Assembly: GCA_027563935.2 (NCBI GenBank)
Contig: CM050446.2
Location: 124,760,499-124,824,498, forward strand
Length of the DNA stretch: 64,000 nt
Direction: 5' to 3'
Source of the DNA: Costus lasius
Lineage: Eukaryota > Streptophyta > Magnoliopsida > Zingiberales > Costaceae
Part shown: positions 35,501-47,844 of the stretch, one piece after another
How positions within the stretch are numbered: the first letter of the stretch is position 1
Layout: the number at the start of each line of letters is the position of its first letter
Program-made: the position numbers and the translations under genes
Notes under the pieces: generated by a model
Told to the model about the DNA's origin: nothing
Seen by the model: only the letters and a program-made list of their open reading frames with translations
Databases searched by the model: none

Positions 35501-37969
35501 TTACCTTGGCCCAGACAGCCGGACGGCCGAAAGGAATGCATCGCTGTTACAATCCGACGGCCCTGAACCAGAAGATGTTCCCTCTTCGCTTATGGCCTTG
35601 AAAACATTGGCGTAGAGCCTGAAGCCCGTCTGACAAGAGACTGGCGGCTGAGGCACTTCCTGCAACCCCTCCAACATTTGGACTACCTTCGTCATCGAAG
35701 GCCGCAAACCCAAGTCCTCCTGGATGCACCACAAGGCAACCTTAATGGCGACGCCTATCCGCTCGTCCTTGTCGTTGTGCGCTAGCTTGGAGTCGCAAAT
35801 TTCCTTCAGCTTGCCCTCCTCCATCTTCTTGAAGGCGTAGGAAGGGAAGTGAGCTTTCTCGGAGCTGTACGACGGGTCAAAGTTCTTCCTTCCGCCAATA
35901 ATCTCGAGCAAGACCATGCCGTAGCTGTAAACGTCGCTTTTCTCGGAGATGGCGTAGTTTGTGATCCACTCCGGCGCGAGGTATCCCCTCGTGCCCCTTA
36001 GGGTTGTGAACACATGGCTCTGCTCCCTGGTCATGAGCTTCGCGAGCCCAAAATCTGATACCTTTGCGTGGAAATTGTCATCCAGGAGCACGTTTTCGGG
36101 CTTGATGTCGCAGTGTACGATCTTTGATTCGCAGTCTTCATGGAGGTAGGCCAGCCCCTTCGCTGTGCCCACTGCTATGCTGTACCTTTTGTCCCAATCC
36201 AGCACAAACCCTTGCTCGTTCTTCTGGAAAATCCATCTGTCTAGAGACCCTTTCGCCATGTACTCGTATGCAAGAAGTCTGTGCGAGCCCTCGGCGCAGA
36301 AACCTCGGAGCTTGACCAAATGGATGTGGTGAATGCTGCCTATTATGCTTACTTCGGAGCGGAACTCTTTCTTCCCCTGGCCGATGCCCTCCAGCTTCTT
36401 GACTGCAATTCTGGTGCCATCGGGAAGCTTCCCGAGGTACACCGAGCCGAATCCTCCCTCCCCGAGCTTAACGGAGAAGTTATCGGTGGCTACTTGAAGG
36501 TCTTTGTAGCTAAACCGGACCGGCATCCCAGATATGCTCTCCAAGAAGGTGTCTTCGTCCGATGATCCTTGTGATGGTTCGGGTGCTTTCTTCTTGCGAT
36601 GGAGCCGGAAGGCAAAGTAGATGAGGGCGGCTATCACGGCGACGGTGAATACAGAGATGACCGCGACAATGATCAAGGTCTTAGCGAGGCTGCTTCCTCC
36701 TCCGGTCGACCCTTGGCCGCCGTCGCCTTCGCTTTTTAGCTTGATATAGCAAGTGTAACTCGCCGTGTTGCTGTCGATCCGTTTCAAGCTTCCAATCTGA
36801 TCGAAGAGGAAACAGTTCCCCGAGCTTTCGTCATGGAACAGCGCGGCGCATGAACAGTTGCGCAGGCAAGCGTCTTTGCATCCGGTTAAGTTTGTGTTTG
36901 CGCTTGGTGAAATGAAACCGGTGGCGAAATATCCAACTCCGTCGTCGACCTTGGCGAGCTCTAATGAAGAGCTCGGGTCGCAAGGAGAGGCAATGTCAGG
37001 GTTACAACCGGAGGCCGAGCTAAGAACTGTGGGGCACTGGCAGCTGCTGCTGCTACTACCGCCGCCGCATATGAAGTATGGATTGCAGGGCTCAGGCGTG
37101 TCGCAGGGGTCTTCCGGGATCCTGGTCGGCAAAGAGCTGCTTCGATCGGAGCTGGGGAGGACCGAGAAGGAGATGAAGCCTAATGGATCCAAAACAGCAG
37201 CTAGTGTGTCGTTTGAATTCGCCCCCGCGTCATTCACGAGGAATTGCCAGATTAGGGATCGATTCTCGTCGTAGAAGTTCCAAGAGCTGGAGTCGAGCAC
37301 GGCGGAGCGTATTCCGCCGCCGACCTTGTTGACGATCTTTCTCGCGTCGCCCTCCATTGACCAGTAGGGTTGAACGGACGGGAACTCCGCGACGAGCTTC
37401 GCGTCGCCGGATTCGATTCCGAGGCGAAAACTCAAGCCATGGCCATTGGGGCTGCTCACCAGCGACATGCCCTCGGTGATTCTCTGGCCAGAGAGCAGAG
37501 TGTCCGTCGGGTAATCGAAGCTCTGCCAGAGAGGCTCGGCATCGCCGCCGCTGCCGAGGATGACCAAGTTGCCGTTGTCGAAGAGTTCCATCCGCGCCGC
37601 CCCCTTGCTGGAGGTGTTCGTGGACCAGATCACATCGCTGCCGGAGCTGAGGTAGGCGTTGCCGTCTGCGCCGAAGGCGAACGCGTCGGAATTGCCCACC
37701 GGCGAGCCTCGGTTGGCCGTCCACACGGTGTCGCCGCTCCCTTGGTGGACGACCGAGAGGAGGAAGGAGGTGGTGTCGTTGCTGCCATAGGTGCTGAAGC
37801 CGAAGGCGAACGTAGAGCTGTTGGATAAGAGGAAGAGGCCAGAGTTATCGATGTACTCCATTTCAGAGCCTCGAAACCCCAGGCTCAGCTGTGTTCGCTG
37901 GATGCTACCATTGCACGATCTCAACACAAACCACAGCGCTATCGCGATAGGGAACAACGCCTTCATCAT
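35501..37969 (-). CDS. G-type lectin S-receptor-like Ser/Thr kinase (SD2-5 type)
   Basis: Single-exon CDS of 822 residues; plasma-membrane receptor kinase of plants. Signal peptide about 1-21 (MMKALFPIAIALWFVL). A bulb-type (mannose-binding) lectin domain spans about 55-160, with WSTNT and LFDNGNLVIL. A Cys-rich PAN-like segment spans about 290-410 (CKDACLRNCSCAALF). One membrane helix lies at about 428-454. The kinase spans about 495-775: P-loop GEGGFGSVY, Lys about 524 in IAVKKLEG, HCDIKPEN at about 619-626, DFGLAK and APEW. Cys in place of Arg before the catalytic Asp makes it a non-RD kinase, a class often linked to immune signalling. The start is the first of two adjacent ATGs; the frame is open upstream but has no earlier ATG. 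The ligand cannot be read from sequence. The nearest named family member is SD2-5. Confidence 0.93.
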   Translation of the reverse strand: MMKALFPIAIALWFVLRSCNGSIQRTQLSLGFRGSEMEYIDNSGLFLLSNSSTFAFGFSTYGSNDTTSFLLSVVHQGSGDTVWTANRGSPVGNSDAFAFGADGNAYLSSGSDVIWSTNTSSKGAARMELFDNGNLVILGSGGDAEPLWQSFDYPTDTLLSGQRITEGMSLVSSPNGHGLSFRLGIESGDAKLVAEFPSVQPYWSMEGDARKIVNKVGGGIRSAVLDSSSWNFYDENRSLIWQFLVNDAGANSNDTLAAVLDPLGFISFSVLPSSDRSSSLPTRIPEDPCDTPEPCNPYFICGGGSSSSSCQCPTVLSSASGCNPDIASPCDPSSSLELAKVDDGVGYFATGFISPSANTNLTGCKDACLRNCSCAALFHDESSGNCFLFDQIGSLKRIDSNTASYTCYIKLKSEGDGGQGSTGGGSSLAKTLIIVAVISVFTVAVIAALIYFAFRLHRKKKAPEPSQGSSDEDTFLESISGMPVRFSYKDLQVATDNFSVKLGEGGFGSVYLGKLPDGTRIAVKKLEGIGQGKKEFRSEVSIIGSIHHIHLVKLRGFCAEGSHRLLAYEYMAKGSLDRWIFQKNEQGFVLDWDKRYSIAVGTAKGLAYLHEDCESKIVHCDIKPENVLLDDNFHAKVSDFGLAKLMTREQSHVFTTLRGTRGYLAPEWITNYAISEKSDVYSYGMVLLEIIGGRKNFDPSYSSEKAHFPSYAFKKMEEGKLKEICDSKLAHNDKDERIGVAIKVALWCIQEDLGLRPSMTKVVQMLEGLQEVPQPPVSCQTGFRLYANVFKAISEEGTSSGSGPSDCNSDAFLSAVRLSGPR

Positions 37970-38720
37970 CCTCGAATCCTCCTCTACCACGACAAGAACT
38001 TGGGATCAGCAGCGCGCGCAAAATCAAACCAAAGTGCTCAAAGGCCTAATCGCCTCACCTTCCTAAAAGCAGTTGTTCTCCGATTCCTCCATTAAAATCA
38101 AGGGCTCTAAGAATTCACCCAGAGCTAAATGTCAACCCGCAAAACCATCCTTATCTCTGCTCCGGGCAAGAAATTGATGTCAAGCACACAACCAAAACCA
38201 ATCAAACACCGAAAAGATCAAGCCAAAAAAATCACATATCGGACCAGCTAACGGAGCAGAATCAAAAAGTAGCACTCGGATTCCGACACTGAAACCAAGG
38301 GGGCTAAGGCGCTAACAATTCAATCAGACCCGAACATCAACCCAGCAGAATTCTTTAGCGATGAAGGCTCCATGAATTTGGAACAAAACCATGAAAGCGT
38401 AAAGCATGAACGAAGGGAACGGATCACGGAGACGATCTTTACCTGATAGGGAGAGGCGGAAGACGCAGATCTAGACTGGGGACGCGGCAGCAATAAATTG
38501 AATTAAATTTTCTGTGGCGGATAGCAGATTTGGGGTGGAGGGATGGGCCGAGGGGGTAAGGGAAGTAAGCAGCATGGGACTAATCCCTATATCCGCTTCG
38601 CATTAATGTCGACATGGACGGAAGGCAGGAAGCAGAGTCGTCCGCCTACCAAAGAAACGAGCTCGCTTGTGTGCTTCTTCAGCTTTCTCCTCTGCTGCTT
38701 TAATAAATAAATATTTAAGA
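37970..38720 (-). promoter_or_regulatory. 5' leader and promoter of the receptor kinase
   Basis: No coding frame. A donor-like CAG|GTAAAG on the minus strand near 38443-38451 could start a leader intron ending at a TAG or AG shortly before the ATG at 37969. An AT-rich ATTTATTTATTAAAG near 38700-38715 might hold the TATA box. The leader intron is an inference. Confidence 0.35.
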
Positions 38721-41700
38721 GCCAGTCCCTGTAGCTGATTATAAATTGATGAAAGTCGGGGTGCCAAGTGAAATTAACTAATTAGAACGATTAATAATCC
38801 GTGTGGCCCGAACGACTAATAATCCGGGGCCATGCGACGTCAGCCAGTCACATTTCAAAATTTTGACCGTACCAAACCAAATCAGCATAGTTGAAAAAAT
38901 TTTCGAAGAGGGTGTTTCAGTCTTCTCAGCATGATTTTTGAAGCAAAATTAACGCACACGATGTTAGTCATGTACACAAAGATTATGTAGTTTAACTAAA
39001 ATTTTTCATGAGGTCAAACTATACGATCTTAGACTTTAGTCAAAGTACACAATATTCATATATGTTGAACAAAATCATATGTGTTGACTAAAATTTTTCA
39101 AAAAGTCAAACTGTATAATTTTAGTTAGAATATACGATCTTCGTGTATGTTGACTAATATTATGTATATTGACTTTACATCAAAAAATGTATTTAGAAGA
39201 TAACAACACCTGAGATCTACTGGAGAAATGTGCCCTTCATTTTTTAGCAATGTCATGGATCCAATTCTCTTCTCAATTGGTCAAGAATGTTCAACCCAAT
39301 TTATGAACCTAATTGGATTAAATTAACTTTTTTTTTAAATAACAAAGTAATTAATATGAATCTGCTTATGAGTTTTAAATCTATTTTATTTAAATGGATC
39401 AAGGAAATAGGCTAAGAGTCTGTTTGACCTCACTTTTATATAAAAATTGAGATACAAAATATATCTAAAAGTTCGCAAAGCTGAATCAGAGCTTCTCATA
39501 TATTATGTGTTTTTTTGAGCCTCAACTTCTGTATCAAATCGAAGCCTACAGACCCTAAGTCGCTAATACCTTCAATGGTTCGAGTTAAGTTTGATCTCAA
39601 CTGAGTTGATGTCCATAAGTTCATCCAATCAAATTAAAACTATCTCGAATGGACTTATCTGCAAATCTAATTAATATCAAAATAAAAAATTAACCCTATA
39701 ATTGACAAACTAGGTTAGGAAGACTAGCTTAGATTCCATAGTGCTACTGTGAAATAATCAATCCACTTAACAACGTGGGGGCTTTAATTAGCGAGCAAAT
39801 TAGGACAAGATTTTCTTCGGCATGTGAGACAAGATTGTCAACCACGTGACGATCCACATTCCCACCCACACTAGGAGTCATTTAATTGCTTTTCAAGTCA
39901 AGTCTTGGATCCTGCCGAGCCACATTTAAAATTTTACATTAAGGTCCACATCCTTGTCCTCTTTTACATAAAATATATGAATGCATTGTCTTCCTTGCTT
40001 GTTTTTCACGATGGATTTTATATTTTAAAAACTCACAAGGATTAAGGATGATGATACCCACCTCTCAGCATGACATCAATAAAAATAGAAGGTTTTTTTG
40101 GTAAAAAAAAAAGGCGAACCGGTTGATCCAAAAATTGGTTCACTGATTTAATCATTCAGATTTGTTTTATTTTTAACTTATAAATGTTATTAGACTTAAA
40201 ATTAATCACAATTTTATAAACTTATTAATGTAATTTTTGCTAAAAAAAATAATTTTTAATAGTATTATTAATTTATAGAAGGAACCTTGGAGGGGTAATA
40301 TGTAAAACCATTTATGATTATTAGTTTATGTTGTGTGGATTCCACCGCATCCTTTTGCAAGCATCCAAACAAAATAGTGCACCAAAAAGTTAATACTTTT
40401 TTTGCATCAAATTCTTCCCCTGGTGATCTAATTTGAGTCCAAGAGTCAATCACACTTCAATCAGATGACACTAACATCGCCATCCATTAAAAACAATCGC
40501 CATCTCACAAATGAGATCACTCTTTGCAATTTGCTTTCAATTTAGTTTTTTTTTAAAAAAGCCACAACCTTTTTTTTACATAGACAAATTATTTAAAAAA
40601 TTATATTTTTTTTATGAGGGTGATTTATAAGAGAAGGCAGTCTTAGGGCATGTTTAGCCTCGATAATCCCATATATATATTTGGCCTCGATTCTATACGG
40701 AATCCCATATATGCTATAGTGTGATGAAAAAGTAGAAACAAAGCTGTGCAAAGATACGGGGCCTTAAATCTCTTCTATGATTTTTCAATTATTTGATTGG
40801 ATTATTTTTTTTACTATAATTTGAATTAAAATTAAAATCCCACTCTATTAAATAATTCAAAATTTAATCCTTCATAAAGAAAGCTACGAGGGGTCTTTTA
40901 GAAGATTCATTTTTTAACTCTATTTAAAACCACAAACTTACGGTCTACGGAAGCACATTGCAAATAATCTGTATATAAATTCCACTATTTTCCTACCAGT
41001 AGTTGGAGATGCTAATCGTCTTCAACTTCCAAACCAAAAACCTTTTTATAGTGAATAATTAATAGATATTTTTTCTAAGTTGAGCACTCACTACATTTGA
41101 CTTTTTTAATCTCTTATTAATTTTAGCAAATCTTTTGACAAAGATATGTGCTTTCTACTTCATTCAATTAAATTAATCAATTGATGTGTAATTACTATAA
41201 CAAAGCTTCTCATGACTTGTAAAACCTCTTTCATTTACAATATATATATATATATATATATATATACAAAAATAAGATTTTTTTTAAGATAGTCCCACAT
41301 ATTCAAAATTGTGTAAGTTGATATTGATGAGTGGATTTTGAAACTTTTTAAGTGTATTAACTAATTTTTAACTAATTTTAACTTATTAAACCTAATTAAG
41401 TTAGTTTAACTTACAATTTAAAATAAACTAATTGAACTAAGTTAACTCTTGGCTTACAAGTGCGGATATGAGTCACTCCAGACTATTACTAATGTAGTCA
41501 TAAAAAACTAATTTTTAAGAAATTTTATACTAAACTTTCAATAAACTAAGCTTTTCGGCTAGTTCGGTGCTTTCTCTTTGATATATTTTTTGTTTAAAGT
41601 ATCTCAAATAATTCAAATTGAACTTGTATAAAGTATTTGCCAAAAAACAACCTTAGATGCGTGTATAAGTTCTTCATTTTTATACTCTACTTTTTTTATT

Positions 41701-42560
41701 ATGTATTTTACTATTTATTTTAATTTCTACAAAATTTATGAAATGAAAAATTATATAAAATACAACACAACACAAATAAGCACCTCTACATTTTTATAGA
41801 TGAAATGTCATCTATCCATCAGAGAACATACGCCACATGAATCGGGACATCGGGTGGATGCCATTTGTTGACTCCTTCCGCTGCCAGATCACGTGATCCT
41901 CTTTATCCATTAATATTAAAATTTATTTTTGATAATAAAAATAAGAATCCGTGCAAAGTCTTTTTATTTTCTCCGAATTAATATCACAATTGCATTCATA
42001 AACTCCTTAAAAAATATTTAATTTTAAGATTTAAATAGATAGCGGGAATTCGGGGCAGAGATTTGATTGGTCAATTTTCTTATCCATTAGATAGATCTCG
42101 ATGAGTAGATCACCATAATATTTTTTTAATTTTTTTTAGACTTATTTTGATGGCTAAATTGAGATCTTTTTCACAGCTGCCACAAACATGTGAGAAGGTC
42201 CTTCACAATACAAATGCTCCACGAATATGACTGCAGAGGCTAAGCTGGGTTAAGGTGGGGCCGGGCGAGATGTGGGTCTTCCCCTTTGGGGCCACAATAA
42301 CGGTTACATAATTTTTACCTAGGACCCATATCATTAATTCTTGAAACTTAGTAGGTGCTTTGTGGCAAAGTGCTGCTAAATAACCCCCTTGAAAGCGTTG
42401 TTGTGGCTTCAACAACTGCATTAAAATTTTTATTGGACAATATTCCTCCTTAAATTCTCATGGGCCTCTGGCCCACTACTGTCCACCCACTGCTTGTTCA
42501 TTAATACCCCCAACCTTCTCCTCCAATTTATTAACTGTATAACCGGATTGTGGCCCACCC
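38721..42560. other. AT-rich intergenic DNA between the kinase and PDCT
   Basis: No gene supported over 3.8 kb. It holds one MITE-like element (39416-39555), a (TA)n tract at about 41239-41267, and repeated short phrases such as tgttgacta with tcaaaaagtcaaact around 38990-39180. Confidence 0.45.
39416..39555. mobile_element. 140-bp MITE-like element
   Basis: Starts GAGTCTGTTTGACCTCA and ends TCGAAGCCTACAGACCC, imperfect inverted ends, with TAA on each side (39413-39415, 39556-39558). This fits a decayed PIF/Harbinger-type MITE. Confidence 0.6.
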
Positions 42561-42568
42561 ATTCCTCC

Positions 42569-42574
42569 TATAAA
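42569..42574 (+). promoter_or_regulatory. TATA box candidate of PDCT
   Basis: TATAAA 45 bp before the start codon at 42619. If used, transcription would begin near 42600, giving a very short leader and leaving out the upstream ATG at 42593-42595. Confidence 0.45.
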
Positions 42575-42618
42575 GTCCGATCCGAATCCAATATGCCTTG
42601 GACGGCGAAGCGTCAAGC

Positions 42619-45600
42619 ATGGCTGCTGAGAACGGCCGCAGCGCTACCTACCTCTGCGTCCAACGGAAACCGTCCACCGCCACCGCGGCTGCTGATGCTA
42701 TGATGGTTGCGCTCGGCGTCGCCAAAGACGATCCTCTCGACCGCCGCGTGAGGGAAGGGGAGAGGAAAGGGCCGGCGTTCCTGGGCTGGTCGGTGTCGGG
42801 GGCCGCTGGCGCGGCGCGGCGCCACCCGGTGCCGTGCGCCTTCGCGCTTTCGCTCCTGCTCTTCATGGCCGTGGAGTACACGATCCCGATGGTCGCCTCG
42901 AGTTCTCCGCCGGTGGACTTGGGGTTCATCGCCACCGCGCCGTTCCACCGCGTGCTCGAGGCCTCGCCCGCGCTCAACAACGTGCTCGCGGCCCTTAACA
43001 CTGTGAGTACGCGATCGAACGCGTCTTCTGTGCTCGATCATCTGCTAATGCCATTTTGGATCTTGCTTTCCGACTTCTTTTACCAGGTGGAATGTGATTT
43101 GGAAATGGAGTGAAGCGATTCGATTTCTTTAAAATTGTGAAATTTTGGTTTTTCATGTGCATTCTCCTCCAGCATTTTTTTGGTTGCCCTAGAACATTAG
43201 GCCCCAAAAGGTCAACATAACTCAAAGCAGTTATGTAGAGTAAAAGAACCATCGCCACTCCCCCCTCCCACCCACCCACCCCCAACTTAGGGTTTGTTCA
43301 CATTAATTACAGATCTATTAGCTCTGAAATCTCGAACTAAGTAGTTGTTTCTACCGATTACAACATGAACATAACTGCACACAAAAATGACATGTTTGGT
43401 TTGTCTTCTGGCATCTGGAGCAGAGCCGTAGCAGGTACAAGAAGCCAAGAGCCACCAACTTGTTGGATTTCATCGTCTTCACACAACACAAGAATAATCC
43501 CTCATTTTACAGGTTTTGGTGTCTTAATGACCTACTAGCTCTAAAAAGTAGAAAAAAGAATTCAGAGTGTATTCCTCACCCCCCATTTTGGAGCGGCAAC
43601 CTAAACACAGGCACAAATTCTCAGTTAATTGGTAGCTTACTGGTTTGTCTTCTGTATCTGAAGCAGAGGTGTAGCAATGTGCAAGAAGCTGCGAACCACC
43701 AAACTTGTTCAATTTCACCGGCTTCACATAAGAATAATCCAGTACTTTCAGGTTTTAGTGTCTTCTTTGCGACCTACGAGCTCAAAAAATATAATAAATT
43801 CACAGAATGTATCATTTTTTTAAGATTGCATTGTCCAAACCATATACAATTAATGCTACTCGTGTTCAATCGATAATATGTGGACAATTTAGTTCAACTA
43901 TCACGTGAAATGTTATCGGCAGCAAGTCAATGGCATGGAAACCTTACAATAAGTTCCTGGCTTCCAGCTATCATGTCAGAGATGTCATAGTTGGCTTGAC
44001 AATGACCTGTATATGCATAGCTTAGTGTTATTTTTAATGAGCACAAAACAATAGTGTTCCATTTTAATTTGCATTTTAAGTTGTATTTATCGCACTTTAC
44101 TTAGTGTTACTTATTATTATTATTTTTTTAATTTTTTCTTCATAAGTTATTTTGATTTATATCCCGAAATTTTTGCAACACAAATTGCTCTGAACATTCA
44201 AATGATGGAGAATTCTTTTGCGTGATTCACATGCCTCTTTTTGTGAAGAGATAAAAAGTGAACTTTATCTGAAGCAACAAAGTTAAGAAAATAATGAATG
44301 GCTTATCGAAGATTATTTTTTTCTCCTTGCTATATCGTTTGCCCTAAGAACTCCATCACGAGGTCACGTGAACAGAATCTATTTTGTCAATTAGTAGGAC
44401 GTCCTTGGAAATTTGAGACTTGGGAACAAATGCTGTGGAATAAGACAAATTTACAAATCTCGGTGTGCTAAATTGCGTTTTTACAGTGTGTTACCAATGC
44501 AAAATATTTTTCTCAGAGGAATTTAAAGTTAAAATGAGAAAATAGATTAAAGTGGGATTTTTTTATTTGAATTGGGTTCAATTTGGATGAACATGCTTGT
44601 GTTTGCCTATAGCTATGCCTCATCTTGCCTGGCCCATGCTTATCTAGGCTTGTGCTTGCTTTTGTTTTCCTTTTTATTTCTTATCTCAAAAAATATAACT
44701 AAAAATTATTAATTTCTTATACTCTGTACTCTATAGTACCATTTCATAATTACTTTTTTTTTCATTTTTTTCTTCCATACACTATGTTAACTAGTATTTC
44801 TCTCAGGTGTTTGTAGGAATGCAAACTTTCTATATCCTATGGACCTTCTTGGTGGAGGGAAGGCTACGCCCGGGCACTGCAGCTCTCTTCATGTTCACTT
44901 GCCGGGGCATTCTTGGCTGCTCCACCCAGCTCCCACTGCCTCATGTACACACTTTCATTCATCTCTCTTCGTTCGTTTGGCTTTCTTGTTTCAGTTCCTG
45001 CCTAATACGTCTCAGAAAATTAATTAGGTTCGATAAGATAATTTTTGTGATTTATTTCCTAAATTCACTTAAATAGTATGCTCAGAATACTCTTCAGTAC
45101 ATTTACTTTGTTGTTAAGAAAATAACATTTATTAAACTTGGTATCATTTTCTTCAATGTTGATTAATTTGTCGCGGTAAAAATTCTGTAAAATAAACAAC
45201 TAGGTTTGCTATAACAAAAAAAACCATTTGGACACATTAGTTCTTTTCATTCTTATGGTACTTTTAAATTTTACATGAATTGTATTAAAATTATTGAGCT
45301 TTGTCTACAATACAGAATTGTAACTTGTTGTGCTCATGAGCTTATAATTTCTCAGTGTATGAATTTTCTGCTGAGTAAATGAATGCCATGAAGAAATAAA
45401 AATATTATTTTAGAAAAAGAAATACTATATCATTCTTTTTGTTTAATATTTTAATATAGACAGGACATTTAAGCCGTTCCTACCAATATTTAAGGCTTTT
45501 ACACATTGAACTTGTGTTCTAATATAATGGTAAGATTTTAAAAAGTAACCTAATTTTTTTTTCTCCAAAATGTCTTATTGCATTTTCATTATGCTCCTGC

Positions 45601-47276
45601 ACTCAAAAAAATAATCTTGTCTTTTGACGGCGACATAATTTTATACTATATGGCAATATATCATACATGATAATGTGGATCAAATTTGTATTGTCTAAGA
45701 TAAAACTTGGAGTCAACTTGATTCCTAGAACAGAATGAATCTAAGCACATGATTTAGTGCTCAATGTGACTTCACTATGTCATTTCGTGTTCATCCAATT
45801 GAGCTAGGAATCTTGCGTGGAGAGGAAATCTAAAGATAAATTTTGGCATTCTCCCATGCAAGTGTTAACCTGTGGGATGGAAAACTAGGGTAATGTAGGT
45901 AATGGACTGGCAACTTATTGAGTGGGAATCTCAGGGCTTAGAGATTTCACTAAGATATGAAGATTTTGTGATGTAAGTTTCTTTTCGTGCATTTTCCTCT
46001 ATCATAGGAAATGTTTTTATCTATTGCAATTATGTGGCTTGAACGTTATGTTTTTCTTCATTTGCTAGTGATATTTATTGTGTGGTACAACTACAGTTGA
46101 GTGACTGCACTGGAGGTCGCATGGGTTACTTGTATGGCTTATTAATTTGATTGGGTATAGGTATTAATTGATGGTGTACGGTGTATGCTCACGGGAACAT
46201 GACACTTCCATTATTATTGTCAGATGCATTGAACGGATAGTCACAGTGTGATTTAGAGATTGCTAGCCTGCATCATAAGTTGGGAATGAATGGAAGTATG
46301 TAATTAGGCTTTGTGCCTTAAGCTTTTCTTGTGGAAGTACGTGTTGCTCGACGCCAAAGTACTGAGAAGTTAGGTTGACCCTGCGAAATGCTGAGGTAAT
46401 GATGTCTAGGTCGATTGGGCAAAATGACAGAACATGTGCTCTCTAATAGATTGGAATGTATTTCAGTGATTCAGACCATAAATTTTGGATGCTAGAGGGT
46501 CTTTATGTTTTGGTTCTATCAAGGCATTCTGGGTCTTTTATGGAAAAAATTTGCTAGACGGCGGCTGCCTAAGCAATCTTCAGCCAGTTTATTTCTTACC
46601 GTTTAAATTGCTTTGAGATTTGTGCTTGTATGAATCTCAAAGTTGACTTTAATAAGCACAAATCTCACAGCAAGCTCAACGGTGAAGATTATACTTGCCT
46701 AAGATGTATAGGCAGCTTGGCTGTCTAGGAAATGTTTTCAGTCTTTATGGCAACTCTACTTACCTGTGACGGAGAGATCTGTCTCTGTCGGGGCATTCTG
46801 GATCAATTTTGCAACAGTAAAATAGTATGGCAATCAATCATTCTTGATTCTACTACAATGAGGCTTGTGCATCTGCTGAGCCAAGCTAGCGTATTTATAT
46901 CATGTGAGCGCTGAGTTGGATAAATAATTAATGTTAGTATTCTGAAAACGAAATGCTGCAGGACTTCCTGGGCTCCGGTGTGGATTTCCCTGTGGGGAAC
47001 GTCTCTTTCTTCCTCTTCTTCTCAGGCCATGTGGCGGGGGCTGTGATCGCGTCGCTGGACATGAGGAGAACGAGGCGTCATAAGATGGCCTCCACCTTCG
47101 ACGTTCTCAACCTGCTGCAGGCCGTTAGGCTGCTCGCTGCGAGGGGCCATTACACCATCGATCTCGCCGTTGGAGTTGGTGCCGGCTACGTCTTCGACGC
47201 TCTCGCCGGAAGGTACGAGGACGGCGGGTCGAAGCGTCCGTGCTGCGCCTGTGGGTGCAACTGCAGCCGGCAATGA
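42619..47276 (+). CDS. ROD1: phosphatidylcholine:diacylglycerol cholinephosphotransferase (PDCT, ROD1-like)
   Basis: ER membrane enzyme that exchanges the phosphocholine head group between phosphatidylcholine and diacylglycerol, moving desaturated acyl chains into triacylglycerol. Three exons (42619-43002, 44807-44944, 46962-47276) join in phase 0 to 278 residues, normal for the family; introns are about 1.8 and 2.0 kb with GT-AG borders. Visible hydrophobic segments include AFALSLLLFMAVEYTIPMV and TFYILWTFLV. The family core is clear: CRGILGCSTQLPLP, DFPVGNVSFFLFFSGHVAG and RGHYTIDLAVGVGAG, with the His/Asp positions typical of PAP2/LPT enzymes. Exon 1 is very GC-rich. The start is the first in-frame ATG. 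The gene converges on GLOX. Function is assigned by family; activity is not proven. Confidence 0.92.
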
Positions 47277-47645
47277 GTACGTCCACACGATATATTATTT
47301 ATTATGCCCTCGCCTCTCGATTCGCATTCTTCTTCCTTCGTCTCTTAAAAAATTCTGTAAGTTTTATATTTAATTAACTCCATGTTAGGTGAAAATTTTT
47401 CGACATGTAGGGCTGATTTCCCTACCACACGTCTGATGACAATGTTTAGTCTGGATGGATAAAATAGAGGTTTACCCAGTGTTCAGGATGCTTGTAGGCT
47501 TCACAAGTGTGGTGAAGAAGGTTACGCAAATTTGGATTTCAATGTGGGTTTTGGAATTCCAATACCTAACCTTGTCTTGCTCAACAAATTTTGGGCATTA
47601 TTTGAACATGACCAAAACAGCAGCAAAATTCAATCAAATTAGATT

Positions 47646-47747
47646 TTAGTTAGATTTGGGAATTCTTACCAACTCAATATAAGATTTGTCTTTTTGCCAT
47701 TCGGAATTACTGAGAGAACCAACGAATTTATGTTAAACATGGCCTTA
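47646..47747 (+). pseudogene. fossil fragment of a gypsy reverse transcriptase
   Basis: One frame reads RFGNSYQLN, then RFVFLPFGITE and NEFMLNMAL, which matches the RT pattern 'DLRSGYHQI...[16 protein letters not shown]' with an internal deletion. It is about 100 bp and lies in the short gap between PDCT and GLOX. No LTR is nearby. The rest of 47277-47844 holds only the two 3' UTRs and plain sequence. Confidence 0.45.
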
Positions 47748-47844
47748 TGTTTTTTTTTAAAAAAAAGTCAAAATTGACTTAGACCACCGGGTGGAGATTT
47801 ATCATATGGTTGCTACAATAAGACAATTAGATAGGGGACGTTAC

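Noticed and set aside
37230..37828. Long Arg-rich frames on both strands in the receptor-kinase ectodomain
   Set aside because: Shadow frames of the GC-rich lectin-domain coding sequence.
35501..37990. Longer start for the receptor kinase at 37990
   Set aside because: The codon at 37988-37990 is GTG, not ATG. The first ATG in frame is at 37969 and opens the signal peptide.
42598..42618. PDCT start seven codons earlier
   Set aside because: The triplet at 42598 is TTG. The first in-frame ATG is 42619.
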